Assembly: GCA_004298465.1 (NCBI GenBank)
Contig: SCRT01000007.1
Location: 1 to 64,000, forward strand
Direction of reading: 5' to 3'
Length of the DNA: 64,000 bases
Origin: Nevskiaceae bacterium
GTDB lineage: Bacteria > Pseudomonadota > Gammaproteobacteria > Nevskiales > Nevskiaceae
Part shown: in pieces, positions 1 through 7,234 of the stretch
Numbering within the stretch: position 1 is the first letter of the stretch
How the letters are laid out: each line of letters opens with the position of its first letter
Notes under the pieces: model-generated
The model's input: the letters and a program-made list of their open reading frames with translations, nothing else
The model's database searches: none
Told to the model about the DNA's origin: nothing
Program-made: the position numbers and the translations under genes

Positions 1-146
1 GGCTTGTCGTACACCGGCATCAGCTGCTTGCTGACCGAGCGCGTCAGCGGGTACAGACGCGTGCCACTGCCGCCGGCGAGAATGATGCCCTTGCGGGCAC
101 CGGAGGCGCCGCGAGGAGTGAGGAGTGAGGAGTCAGGAGGGGTCAT
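1..146 (-). CDS. rmlA: Glucose-1-phosphate thymidylyltransferase, N-terminal part (cut by window edge)
   Basis: RmlA joins dTTP and glucose-1-phosphate to make dTDP-glucose, the first step to dTDP-L-rhamnose. The visible part reads [19 protein letters not shown] and then [11 protein letters not shown], the nucleotide-binding loop and following segment of the family. The ATG at 146 overlaps the stop of the upstream four-helix-bundle gene (ATGA). Family members usually start within a few residues of KGIILAGG. Here 18 extra residues ([18 protein letters not shown]) come first, and they are encoded by a heptamer repeat array, so the N-terminus is unusual. The gene continues past base 1. Identity is firm; the exact start is inferred. 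Confidence 0.93.
   Translation of the reverse strand, partial: MTPPDSSLLTPRGASGARKGIILAGGSGTRLYPLTRSVSKQLMPVYDK
111..138. repeat. Heptamer array (GTGAGGA type), copy a
   Basis: Four tandem 7-mers read GCGAGGA, GTGAGGA, GTGAGGA and GTCAGGA. The array lies between the ATG of rmlA and its conserved core. Because the unit is 7 bp, gain or loss of one unit would shift the rmlA frame. The same degenerate unit (G-T-R-A-R-G-V) recurs at 521-555, 775-802 and 21179-21206. Confidence 0.8.
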
Positions 147-502
147 TTGCTGGCCTTGGCCTTCAGGTGGTTGATCAGGCCGCCGAGTTGTGCGAAGCAT
201 TCTTCGAGCTGGTTTTCAACTTCCTGTGTGTCTACGATGTACCCCAATCGTTGGGCTATTTTCGTTTGCGTATCCACTTCACTGAGCGACCCACGCGCCA
301 TGTACAGGAAACGCAGGCAGTCGGCCTGGCTGCCTCGTGCGGCGCCTTCGGCAATGTTGCTGGGGACGGAAACAGCGGCACGCCGTAGTTGGTCCGTCAA
401 CCCGTAGCGCTCCGTTGCCGGGAATTGTTCGGTCAGTTTGTAAATCTGCTCAATCAACCGCATGGCCGATTGCCAAGCGTGAAGCTGTTCGTGCCGCCTC
501 AT
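143..502 (-). CDS. Four-helix bundle protein (S23/IVS-encoded type)
   Basis: The 119-residue protein matches the small four-helix-bundle family first found in 23S rRNA intervening sequences. The visible pattern is [19 protein letters not shown] followed by a helical segment with [12 protein letters not shown] and a helix ending LGGLINHLK. The biochemical function of the family is not established. It is known as free-standing genes, often in polysaccharide loci. Here it lies between rmlB (21 bp upstream) and rmlA, with which it overlaps by ATGA, so it is probably co-transcribed with the rhamnose genes. Confidence 0.85.
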   Translation of the reverse strand: MRRHEQLHAWQSAMRLIEQIYKLTEQFPATERYGLTDQLRRAAVSVPSNIAEGAARGSQADCLRFLYMARGSLSEVDTQTKIAQRLGYIVDTQEVENQLEECFAQLGGLINHLKAKASK

Positions 503-520
503 AAATCTTTCCCTTGGCCT

Positions 521-555
521 CTTTTACGCCTCACGCTTCACGCCTTGCACCTCAC
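521..555. repeat. Heptamer array (GTGAGGA type), copy b
   Basis: Read on the minus strand, five units follow each other: GTGAGGT, GCAAGGC, GTGAAGC, GTGAGGC and GTAAAAG. The array encodes the last residues of RmlB ([10 protein letters not shown]) and supplies its stop codon, so the repeat has been taken into the coding end of the gene. Confidence 0.75.
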
Positions 556-1621
556 CAGCTGCGGCGCCGCTGTACTGCTGCTGCATCCATTCCCGATACG
601 CGCCGCTTTGCACGTTTTCCACCCAGGCGGGGTTGTCCAGGTACCAGCGCACGGTCTTGCGGATGCCAGTGGCGAAGGTTTCGGCGGGTTTCCAGCCGAG
701 TTCGCGTTCGATCTTGCCGGCGTCGATGGCGTAGCGGCGGTCGTGGCCGGGGCGGTCCTTTACATGGGTGATGAGTGAGGCGTAAGGGGTAAAGCGTGAG
801 GGGGCGAGCTTGTCCAGCAGGGCGCAGATGTGGTGGACGATGGCGAGGTTGGTCATCTCATTGTGGCCGCCGATGTTGTAGGCCTGCCCCGGCTTGCCGG
901 CTTCGAGCACGCGGCGGATGGCGGTGCAGTGGTCTTTCACGTAGAGCCAGTCGCGGATCTGCAGGCCGTCGCCGTAGATGGGCAGCGGCTTGCCGGCAAG
1001 TGCGTTGAGGATGATGAGCGGGATGAGCTTTTCCGGGAAGTGGTACGGCCCGTAGTTGTTGCTGCAATGGGTGGTGAGCACCGGCAGGCCGTAGGTGTGG
1101 TGCCACGCGCGCACGAGGTGGTCGCTGGCAGCCTTGCTGGCGCTGTAGGGGCTGTTGGGCTCGATGGCATGGGCTTCCGTGAACGCGGGGGCACCAAGCG
1201 CCAGGGTGCCGTAGACCTCGTCGGTGGAGACGTGGAGGAAGCGGAAGGTGGTTTTTTCCGGCTCCGGCAGGGTTTGCCAGTGGGCGCGCGCGGCTTCGAG
1301 CAGGCGACAGGTGCCGACAACGTTGGTCTGGATGAAGGCCTCGGGGCCGTGGATGGAACGGTCCACGTGGCTTTCGGCGGCGAAGTGAATGATGGCGCGC
1401 GGGCGGTGTTCGGCCAGCAGGCGTTGCAGCAGTTCGCTGTTGCCGATGTCGCCGTGCACGAAGACGTGGCGCGGGTCGTCTTTCAGGCCTTGCAGCGTGC
1501 GCAGGTTGCCGGCGTAGGTCAGCGCATCGAGATTCACGACACGTTCGTCGCTCTGTGCCAGCCAGTCCAGCACGAAGTTCGCACCGATGAAGCCGGCGCC
1601 GCCGGTTACGAGAATGGTCAT
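524..1621 (-). CDS. rmlB: dTDP-glucose 4,6-dehydratase
   Basis: RmlB converts dTDP-glucose to dTDP-4-keto-6-deoxyglucose, the second step to dTDP-L-rhamnose for O-antigen or exopolysaccharide. The 365-residue protein starts [17 protein letters not shown] (NAD-binding GxxGxxG). It carries the substrate motif [12 protein letters not shown], the catalytic STDEVYG with downstream [12 protein letters not shown] (YxxxK), [14 protein letters not shown] and [13 protein letters not shown]. These make it a full-length extended SDR. Two short segments are encoded by heptamer repeats: about residues 273-283 (FTPYASL region) and the C-terminal [10 protein letters not shown] tail. It heads the rmlB-S23-rmlA order on the minus strand. 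Confidence 0.97.
   Translation of the reverse strand: MTILVTGGAGFIGANFVLDWLAQSDERVVNLDALTYAGNLRTLQGLKDDPRHVFVHGDIGNSELLQRLLAEHRPRAIIHFAAESHVDRSIHGPEAFIQTNVVGTCRLLEAARAHWQTLPEPEKTTFRFLHVSTDEVYGTLALGAPAFTEAHAIEPNSPYSASKAASDHLVRAWHHTYGLPVLTTHCSNNYGPYHFPEKLIPLIILNALAGKPLPIYGDGLQIRDWLYVKDHCTAIRRVLEAGKPGQAYNIGGHNEMTNLAIVHHICALLDKLAPSRFTPYASLITHVKDRPGHDRRYAIDAGKIERELGWKPAETFATGIRKTVRWYLDNPAWVENVQSGAYREWMQQQYSGAAAGEVQGVKREA
775..802. repeat. Heptamer array (GTGAGGA type), copy c, inside rmlB
   Basis: Four consecutive units on the plus strand read GTGAGGC, GTAAGGG, GTAAAGC and GTGAGGG. They fall entirely within the rmlB coding sequence, in a variable loop just before the conserved DRPGHDRRY motif, where the family tolerates length differences. 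Confidence 0.7.
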
Positions 1622-1764
1622 TTCGCTTCGCTAATTACTGAATGGTGAATGGCATGCGCCGTATTTTTGTCATTCTGTGGGAGCCCAGCGAGCCGCGGAA
1701 TCGATGCTCGTTCTGGCGCCCGTGCCGTAGCTGTGGAGCCTGTGACCTGCTGCCCAGCCGCAGG

Positions 1765-1943
1765 ATGGCAAATAAGGAAAGGACTACGGGTTGCTGGAGC
1801 CGGCGGCGCGCAGCTTTGTCCATTCAACATTGCTTTCCCTGTTTCGTGCCGCAACGGGTCGCGGGCAGGCCCGCTCCTACCGATGCCAACCAAACCACGC
1901 CCTTCTCGTGTGGGAGCCTGCCTGCAGGCGATGGAAATGGATG
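1765..1943. repeat. 179-bp direct repeat, copy 1, containing a REPIN-like inverted REP pair
   Basis: This segment recurs at 2839-3017, exactly 1074 bp away, with about six mismatches. Inside it are two REP-like palindromes in inverted orientation: GTCGCGGGCAGGCCCGCTCC at about 1858 and GTGGGAGCCTGCCTGCAGGC at about 1909, separated by some 30 bp. The whole gap 1622-2088 has no convincing gene. It holds this repeat, a TGTCATTCTG-type short repeat near 1668, and the probable promoter region of mntA. Confidence 0.85.
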
Positions 1944-2088
1944 GAATCAACATCGTTACTCTCTCGGCCGCCACCTCTGTCCCACGCACATTCAAGGAAC
2001 ATCGTGCCCCGGCGCAGTTGCTCGCAGACGACGTGATTCGCACCCTTGTCAGCTTATAGTGGCAACGCTTTACATGGAGGACCGGAAC

Positions 2089-2379
2089 ATGCTGCTTGAA
2101 GAGCTTCGCAGGAAACGAGCCGAGATTCTGGCAATCGCCGCGCAACACGGTGCCAGAGATGTGCGTGTGTTCGGGTCGGTGGCGCGCGGGGAGGAGCGGC
2201 AGGACAGCGATGTGGACATTCTGGTTACCCTGCCGCGCGGTTACAGCCTGTTCCGCCAACGCTTGCCGCTTGCGCGAGAGCTGGAGGGGGTAATCGGCCG
2301 CCGGCTGGACATGATTCCGGAGCATGAGCTGAACCCTTTCATGCGGACCGCGATCTTGAAAGAGGCGGTGCCGTTGTGA
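2089..2379 (+). CDS. mntA: MntA-type nucleotidyltransferase antitoxin
   Basis: The 96-residue protein is a minimal nucleotidyltransferase. The motif FGSVARGEERQDSDVDILV gives the GSx10DxD signature of MNT proteins. In studied MntA/HepT pairs MntA adds AMP to a tyrosine of HepT and so neutralises the toxin. The ATG at 2089 follows a GGAGG at 2076-2080. An upstream in-frame extension to 1642 is only open repeat sequence and was rejected as a start. The stop overlaps the GTG of the HepT-like gene. The module sits between two 179-bp direct repeats, opposite in strand to its neighbours, which suggests acquisition as a unit. Confidence 0.9.
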   Translation: MLLEELRRKRAEILAIAAQHGARDVRVFGSVARGEERQDSDVDILVTLPRGYSLFRQRLPLARELEGVIGRRLDMIPEHELNPFMRTAILKEAVPL

Positions 2380-2723
2380 GCAAGGCATGGCAGGTTTACG
2401 CGCAGCATATCCTTGCAACTGCACAGAAGATCTCGGCCATCAAGTAACGAGGCGATATATCGCAGGACTCGATCCTGTACGACGCAACGTTGCGAAACCT
2501 GCAAACCCTGTGTGAAGCAACCCAGCATTTGCCGGGGGCGTTGAAAACCCGGTACGCGGCGATCCCATGGCGCGACATTGCCGGTTTCCGAAACATTCTG
2601 GTTCATAACTATCTGGGAGATGTCGACCCGGCAGCAGTGGCCGCGGTTGTTGAAAACGATTTACCTGCGCTCGTCGCGGCAGTGGATGCCATGCTGCGCA
2701 GCAAAGACCAACGCGGCAAGTAA
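2376..2723 (+). pseudogene. hepT: HepT-like HEPN ribonuclease toxin, broken by an in-frame stop
   Basis: The frame opens with GTG at 2376 (overlapping the mntA stop) and reads VSKAWQVYAQHILATAQKIS, as expected for the first HepT helix. A TAA at 2445-2447 then interrupts it at codon 24. The same frame continues without any shift through DSILYDATLRNL, IPWRDIAGFRNILVHNY and ends at 2723. RNILVHNY is the RX4HXY catalytic motif of HEPN toxins and is intact. A single base change such as CAA to TAA would explain the lesion. A weak TTG at 2490 could in theory restart a 77-residue C-terminal piece that keeps the motif. Toxin activity is probably lost. Confidence 0.85.
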
Positions 2724-2806
2724 AGCTGCCTTGATGAGCGAGTGTGCGGGCAGAGGAGGATTGGAGCAGACACGCGCCTGCGGGGCGCCCTCTCCCGATA
2801 CCACCC

Positions 2807-2844
2807 TGCCATTCTGCGCAAGCGTAGCGAGTCGCAGAATGGCA
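2807..2844. repeat. Hairpin of the CATTCTGCG...CGCAGAATG short-repeat family
   Basis: TGCCATTCTGCG (2807-2818) pairs perfectly with CGCAGAATGGCA (2833-2844) across a 14-base loop. A decayed relative starts near 1668. Such elements are widespread miniature repeats in proteobacteria. It could also act as a transcription stop after the hepT remnant, but no T-run follows. Confidence 0.7.
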
Positions 2845-3017
2845 AATAAGGGAAGGACTGTGGATTGCTGGAGCCGGCGGCGCGCAGCTTTGTCCATTCA
2901 ACATTGCTGTCCCTGTTTCGTGCCGCAACGGGTCGCGGGCAGGCCCGCTCCTACCGATGCCAACCAAACCACGCCCTTCTCGTGTGGGAGCCTGCCTGCA
3001 GGCGATCGAAATGGATG
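2839..3017. repeat. 179-bp direct repeat, copy 2, containing a REPIN-like inverted REP pair
   Basis: This is the second copy of the 1765-1943 repeat, same orientation, and includes the same inverted REP pair (about 2931-3006). Together the copies bracket the mntA/hepT module. The surrounding gene-free stretch 2724-3181 holds only this repeat, the hairpin just before it, and an A/T-rich segment near 3120-3165 downstream of rfaH. Confidence 0.85.
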
Positions 3018-3181
3018 AAACAAGCAAAGGAGGAAACAAGGTCCTCAGATGCGCATGCCTTCCCCTTCCCCTCTCATTCTGCACGTGCGCCGCGTACACC
3101 AGACACGCTACCGCCCCAGGCTTTAACGCTAAATACCTGAAAACGTGAAAATTAATTTCCTGCGCGAGCGCGCGACGGCGT

Positions 3182-3700
3182 TCAGGTGCCGGGGCCAACG
3201 CTCGCCAGCGGCAGGTCTACCTGCTGCTGTTGCTGCAAAACTTCCATGAGGACGACGACGCGTTCCATGCCGTTGAAGTGTTGGAACACGGCGTCGAGGT
3301 TGGCAAAGGGGCCACTTTTTATATGCAGCTTGTCGCCGGGTTTGAAGATGGGCGCTTCCGCATTTTCACCCGCACGGCAGCGGCTGCGTAACTGGTGCAT
3401 CACGTCGTCGGCAACGCTAACGATGGTTTCACCAAAGCGTACGAGCTGTCTTACGCCGCGGGTGGAGCGGATGGTGTGCCAGCTTTGCCCGGACAACGCG
3501 AGGCGCACGAACAAATAGCCGGGGAACAGTGGTTCCGTAACTTGCAGGCGTTTGCCAGCGCGCAGCTTTTCCATCTGCAACCAGGGTTGGAAGCATTCAA
3601 AATGCTGATTTTCGAGGTTCTCCTGCGCCCGGTGGTTCTGGTTGGCGTGGCATTGCACCACGAACCATCTGGCCGACGGCGAAGGCGCGGCGACGTTCAC
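3182..3700 (-). CDS. rfaH: Transcription antiterminator RfaH
   Basis: RfaH is a specialised NusG paralogue recruited at ops sites that lets RNA polymerase and ribosomes run through long surface-polysaccharide operons. The 172-residue protein has the NusG N-terminal domain: WFVVQCHANQNHRAQENL, then FPGYLFVRLAL and the segment IRSTRGVRQLVRFG. A C-terminal KOW-like part with FKPGDKLHIKSGPFANLDAVF follows. A glutamine run (QQQQQ) lies near the end. The start ATG overlaps the stop of the MarR-like gene (ATGA). Its position beside rml genes fits control of O-antigen or EPS expression. Confidence 0.93.
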   Translation of the reverse strand: MNVAAPSPSARWFVVQCHANQNHRAQENLENQHFECFQPWLQMEKLRAGKRLQVTEPLFPGYLFVRLALSGQSWHTIRSTRGVRQLVRFGETIVSVADDVMHQLRSRCRAGENAEAPIFKPGDKLHIKSGPFANLDAVFQHFNGMERVVVLMEVLQQQQQVDLPLASVGPGT

Positions 3701-4032
3701 GAGCGGTGAACCTCGGCTCTCAGCTCGGCGATTTCCTGTGCCAGCCGTTCATATTCCGCCTGCTTGCGTTGCAGAAAGTGCAACGTGGCGAGGCTTTTGG
3801 CAGCAACGCCAGCGGGGGTCAGCAGGTACAGATAACCGATCTTGTTCTGGCTGTTCTTGAAGTTTTCGGCCTTGATATAGCCTTTCTCCAGCAGCGCTTT
3901 CAGGCAGTAATTGACCTTGCCGACGCTGATGCCGAAGTGCTGCGCCAGTTCGCGCTGCGACAGTTCCGGGTTCTCCGCCAGCCGTTGCAGCAAGCGGTAG
4001 CGGGTTTCGTCAGTAATAGCGCGTTCAACCAT
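3697..4032 (-). CDS. MarR-family EPS-associated transcriptional regulator
   Basis: The 111-residue protein starts MVERAITDETRYRLLQRL and has a winged helix-turn-helix (SQRELAQHFGISVGKVNYCLKALLEKGYIKAENF). The C-terminal helix LHFLQRKQAEYERLAQEIAEL is charged and probably a coiled coil for dimerisation. This layout matches the EPS-associated MarR subfamily found next to exopolysaccharide loci. An upstream ATG at 4083 would add 17 residues running into a heptamer repeat; the ATG at 4032 fits the family better. It overlaps rfaH by 4 bp and is probably co-transcribed with it. Confidence 0.85.
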   Translation of the reverse strand: MVERAITDETRYRLLQRLAENPELSQRELAQHFGISVGKVNYCLKALLEKGYIKAENFKNSQNKIGYLYLLTPAGVAAKSLATLHFLQRKQAEYERLAQEIAELRAEVHRS

Positions 4033-4070
4033 TGAGCGCGTGATTGTAGGGAAACAGACAGAGAGGCGCA

Positions 4071-4090
4071 AGACACAAGACACAAGACAC
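4071..4090. repeat. Tandem AGACACA heptamer
   Basis: Nearly three head-to-tail copies of AGACACA lie just upstream of the MarR/rfaH pair, within its probable 5' untranslated region. The unit length (7 bp) matches the arrays in rmlA and rmlB, though the unit sequence differs. Confidence 0.6.
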
Positions 4091-4194
4091 GCACCATGGC
4101 GCTGCAGCTTCGCCTTACTGTCCCCCTATAGCCGCAGAGAATGACGGAAGGGGAAGCAGTAGGTAGTCAGCAGCCGGAAAAGCAGCGCGACGAC

Positions 4195-4273
4195 GGGTCG
4201 CGTGCAGGCGCGCTCCTACCGGTGCCGGCCCATGCGCATTCCTTCTCATGTAGGAGACTGCCTGCAGGCGACG
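4195..4273. repeat. REPIN-like inverted REP pair
   Basis: GTCGCGTGCAGGCGCGCTCC and the inverted partner TGTAGGAGACTGCCTGCAGG face each other across about 30 bp. This is the third diverged copy of the element at 1858 and 2931. It lies in the gene-free stretch 4033-4347 between the divergent promoter of MarR/rfaH and the end of the SPOR gene. Nothing else was recognised there. Confidence 0.75.
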
Positions 4274-4347
4274 GCCGACAGGCGGGCCTTCAGAAAACGG
4301 TAATAACGCCCGACCTTCCCTTGCCGTTTGGCAATACCTATAGCCGT

Positions 4348-5031
4348 TCAGCGTTTCTCGAACACGTGGCCGCCGCTATATCCCTTGGCCTTGAGCCGCG
4401 TCTGTGCGGCCTGCGCCGACGCACGGTTCGCGTAGGGGCCAATCTGGACACGCGTCCAGGTCTTGCCCTTTACCTGGGCTGTGCCTGTCGTGCCATGGAA
4501 GCCGAGGCCTTCCAGCTTCTTGAGCGCGGCTTTCGCGTTGCCTGCATCGCCGAAACTTGCGACCTGGATGTAGAAGTGTCCTTGCGCGGCGCTGCTCTGC
4601 ACGGCCTTGGGTGCCGGCGCCGGTTTCGCGGGAACAATACGCGCAGGCGGTGCAGCGGGGTGCTGTGTCACCGCTGCCGGAGCAGCCGGTGCGGCAGGCT
4701 TGATCGTGGGTCCGTTCGGAGCTGCCTGTGCCGGTGCGGGCTCTTTCCACACCGTGCTCGGTGCCGGGGGCGCGGCTACTACAGCCGTTGCGGCAGCTGC
4801 CGGGTCCGGGACATCCGGGTCAACGGTATCGTCTGGCGCCGGCGTTTCGGAAGCAGCTTGTGCCGGTGCGGGAGAGTCCAGCGGCCCTTTCGTTCCAAGC
4901 GGGACGGCCGCGACAGGCAGCGCTCCCGGCGCAGGCGCCGTTTCGGAGTGCGGCAAGAACAGCAGCACGGCCAGTACCGCGACAACCAGTACAGCAAGAC
5001 CCACAACCCGCTTCGATATTCCAGCATTCAT
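4348..5031 (-). CDS. SPOR-domain inner-membrane protein (DedD-like)
   Basis: The 227-residue protein has a short cytoplasmic start and one membrane segment (about residues 8-26, VVGLAVLVVAVLAVLLFL). A long Ala/Pro-rich periplasmic linker follows, then a C-terminal SPOR domain (about 150-225: FYIQVASFGDAGNAKAALKK ... TWTRVQIGPYANRASAQAAQTRL). SPOR domains bind denuded peptidoglycan at the division site, so a cell-division role like DedD is likely. The ATG at 5031 overlaps the folC stop (ATGA). accD-folC-dedD is a familiar gammaproteobacterial order, although cvpA-purF do not follow here. Confidence 0.88.
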   Translation of the reverse strand: MNAGISKRVVGLAVLVVAVLAVLLFLPHSETAPAPGALPVAAVPLGTKGPLDSPAPAQAASETPAPDDTVDPDVPDPAAAATAVVAAPPAPSTVWKEPAPAQAAPNGPTIKPAAPAAPAAVTQHPAAPPARIVPAKPAPAPKAVQSSAAQGHFYIQVASFGDAGNAKAALKKLEGLGFHGTTGTAQVKGKTWTRVQIGPYANRASAQAAQTRLKAKGYSGGHVFEKR

Positions 5032-6302
5032 GTCGATTTTCCATTTTCCAGAGCTGCAGCCACAGTCTTGAAGGAACCACACACCACGATGGGCCCGTAC
5101 GCAGCAGGCGCTTGGCGGCGTGCCATGGCCAGTGCTGCCGCAACATCCACACAGGCCCGAACCTGCATTCCGGCACCTTGCAGCCGCACAGCCAATTGTG
5201 CGGCAGAAAGACCACGCGGCGCCGGCAGGCCGGCGGCATATACATCATGAAACACGCTTGCAAGCCGTCGCGCAACCGCTTCCACCGGCTTGTCCCGCAT
5301 CATGCCCAGCACCAGCGCACGCGGCGCCTCGGCCTGCGCTTGCAGATAATCCACGAGCACGTCCACGGCTTCGGCGTTGTGGCCGACGTCCAGCAACAGG
5401 TCTGCGTGGCGCTCGATACGGCCTCGAATACGCGCATGGACGAGGCCGGCTTCCAGCGCCGTTCGCGTCACCTTGCGCAGCGGTTGCAGCGCTTCCACTG
5501 CAGCCAGTACACCGGCGGCGTTGCGCAACTGGATGGCACCGGGAATATGCGGCAGCGGCAGGCCCGAATAGCGTTCGGAACGGCCGTGCCACGTCCATGA
5601 GTTGGCGTCGCGCTCGAACGCGAAGTCGTACCCGATGCGGCGCAGATCGGCTGCCTGCCCAACCTGCAGCAGGCTGTGTGGCGGGTCGGGATCGACGCAG
5701 ATTGCCGGATGGCCGCGGCGATAGACGCCGGCTTTCTCGCGCCCGATGGATTCCCGGTCCGGCCCCAGCCAGTCGCGGTGGTCGAGGCCGATTTCCGTGA
5801 CAACCGCGCAGTCGGCATCCACGATGTTCACCGCATCCAGCCGTCCGCCCAGCCCGACTTCCAGCACCTGCACGTCGACCATCGCACGCCTGAACAGCCA
5901 TAGCGCGGCGAGCGTGCCGAATTCGAAATAAGTCAGCGGCGCACCGTTTCGTGCCGCATCCACGGCGCGAAAGGCGGCACACAGGTCGACGCCGGCGGCC
6001 TCATGGCCCTCGATCACCACCCGTTCGTTGTAATGCAGCAGATGCGGCGAGGTATAACAGCCGACACGATAGCCCGCGGCACGATAGATTTCCGCGGCGA
6101 GTACAGCGCTGGAACCCTTGCCGTTCGTTCCCGCAATCGTGAGCGTCGTGGCCTGCGCCGGAATCAGCCCCAGGGCGCGCGCCACGGCCGACACGCGTTC
6201 GAGGCCGAGGTCGATACGCTTCGGGTTCAGGCTTTCCTGCCAGTGCAGCCACTGGTCGAGCGTCCAGTTCAGACGCTCGGCGGCCGGTTCATTTTCACGC
6301 AC
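5028..6302 (-). CDS. folC: Dihydrofolate synthase / folylpolyglutamate synthase
   Basis: FolC adds glutamate to dihydropteroate and then extends the polyglutamate tail of folates. The 424-residue protein is of normal length. It shows the Mur-ligase P-loop TIAGTNGKGSSAVL (about residues 54-67), the segment CYTSPHLLHYNERV, the metal and substrate region VLEVGLGGRLDAVN, TEIGLDHRDWLG, and C-terminal LLDVGHNAEAV. accD lies 43 bp upstream and the SPOR gene overlaps downstream, so all three are probably one transcript. Confidence 0.96.
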   Translation of the reverse strand: MRENEPAAERLNWTLDQWLHWQESLNPKRIDLGLERVSAVARALGLIPAQATTLTIAGTNGKGSSAVLAAEIYRAAGYRVGCYTSPHLLHYNERVVIEGHEAAGVDLCAAFRAVDAARNGAPLTYFEFGTLAALWLFRRAMVDVQVLEVGLGGRLDAVNIVDADCAVVTEIGLDHRDWLGPDRESIGREKAGVYRRGHPAICVDPDPPHSLLQVGQAADLRRIGYDFAFERDANSWTWHGRSERYSGLPLPHIPGAIQLRNAAGVLAAVEALQPLRKVTRTALEAGLVHARIRGRIERHADLLLDVGHNAEAVDVLVDYLQAQAEAPRALVLGMMRDKPVEAVARRLASVFHDVYAAGLPAPRGLSAAQLAVRLQGAGMQVRACVDVAAALAMARRQAPAAYGPIVVCGSFKTVAAALENGKST

Positions 6303-6345
6303 GAAAGTTCAGGAGAATCCTTGGGATAGCAAAGCCGCCCAGCCC

Positions 6346-7227
6346 TCAGGCCGCGGGTTTCGACACTGGCGCGGCTTCGTAATGCGTCAGCATCGTCAAC
6401 AGCCGGTAGATGCGGTCGCGCATTTCGCGGCGGTCCACGATCATGTCGATCGCGCCTTTCTCCAGCAGGAATTCCGCACGCTGGAAGCCTTCCGGCAGCT
6501 TCTGCCGCACGGTCTGCTCGATGACGCGCGGCCCGGCAAAACCCACCAGCGCATTCGGCTCGGCAATGTTGATATCGCCCAGCATCGCGAGGCTTGCGGA
6601 CACGCCACCCATGGTCGGGTGCGTGAGCACGGAAATATACGGCAGGCCGCGTTCCGCGAGCCGTGCAAGCGCAGCGCTGGTCTTGGCCATCTGCATCAGC
6701 GAGAACAGCGACTCCTGCATGCGTGCCCCGCCGCTGGCGGAAAAGCACACGAGCGGCTTGCCACCGTCGATCGCGGCATTGACGGCCCGCACAAATTTCT
6801 CGCCAACCACACTGCCCATCGAACCGCCCATGAAACTGAACTCGAAGGCCACGGCCACAAGCGGCAGCGAACGCAGCTGGCCGAGCATGACCACGAGCGC
6901 GGACTCCTCGTCCGTGTCCCGGCGCGCTTCTTCAAGCCGTTCGGTGTACTTGCGGCTGTCCTTGAACTTCAGCGGATCGGTGGCGCGGATACCGGTGGCG
7001 ATTTCCTCGCGGCCTTCCGGATCGAGGAAATGCTCGAGCCGCGCGCGTGCACCGATGACGCGGTGCGTGCCGCACTTCGGGCACACCTGCAGCGTGCGCT
7101 CGAGCTCGGCCCGGTACAGCACGGACTGGCAGTTGCTGCATTTGATCCACAGCCCTTCCGGCACGCTCTTGCGGCGTGCGCCTTCGGACAGCAGCCGGGA
7201 TCCTGAGATCTTGTCGAGCCAGCTCAT
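6346..7227 (-). CDS. accD: Acetyl-CoA carboxylase, carboxyltransferase subunit beta
   Basis: AccD with AccA moves the carboxyl group from biotin to acetyl-CoA, giving malonyl-CoA for fatty-acid synthesis. The 293-residue protein has the N-terminal zinc ribbon (CSNCQ and CPKCG, about residues 33-55). The crotonase-like core includes [29 protein letters not shown] and [16 protein letters not shown]. It is full length. It lies 7 bp downstream of trpA, continuing the trpF-trpB-trpA-accD-folC run. Confidence 0.97.
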   Translation of the reverse strand: MSWLDKISGSRLLSEGARRKSVPEGLWIKCSNCQSVLYRAELERTLQVCPKCGTHRVIGARARLEHFLDPEGREEIATGIRATDPLKFKDSRKYTERLEEARRDTDEESALVVMLGQLRSLPLVAVAFEFSFMGGSMGSVVGEKFVRAVNAAIDGGKPLVCFSASGGARMQESLFSLMQMAKTSAALARLAERGLPYISVLTHPTMGGVSASLAMLGDINIAEPNALVGFAGPRVIEQTVRQKLPEGFQRAEFLLEKGAIDMIVDRREMRDRIYRLLTMLTHYEAAPVSKPAA

Positions 7228-7234
7228 AGTTCTT

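Noticed and set aside
111-138. CRISPR-like array
   Set aside because: The units are 7 bp, head-to-tail and without spacers, so this is a simple tandem repeat.
2490-2723. Independent 77-residue gene starting at TTG
   Set aside because: It is in the same frame as, and continuous with, the upstream HepT N-terminus, so it is the distal part of the interrupted toxin rather than a separate gene.
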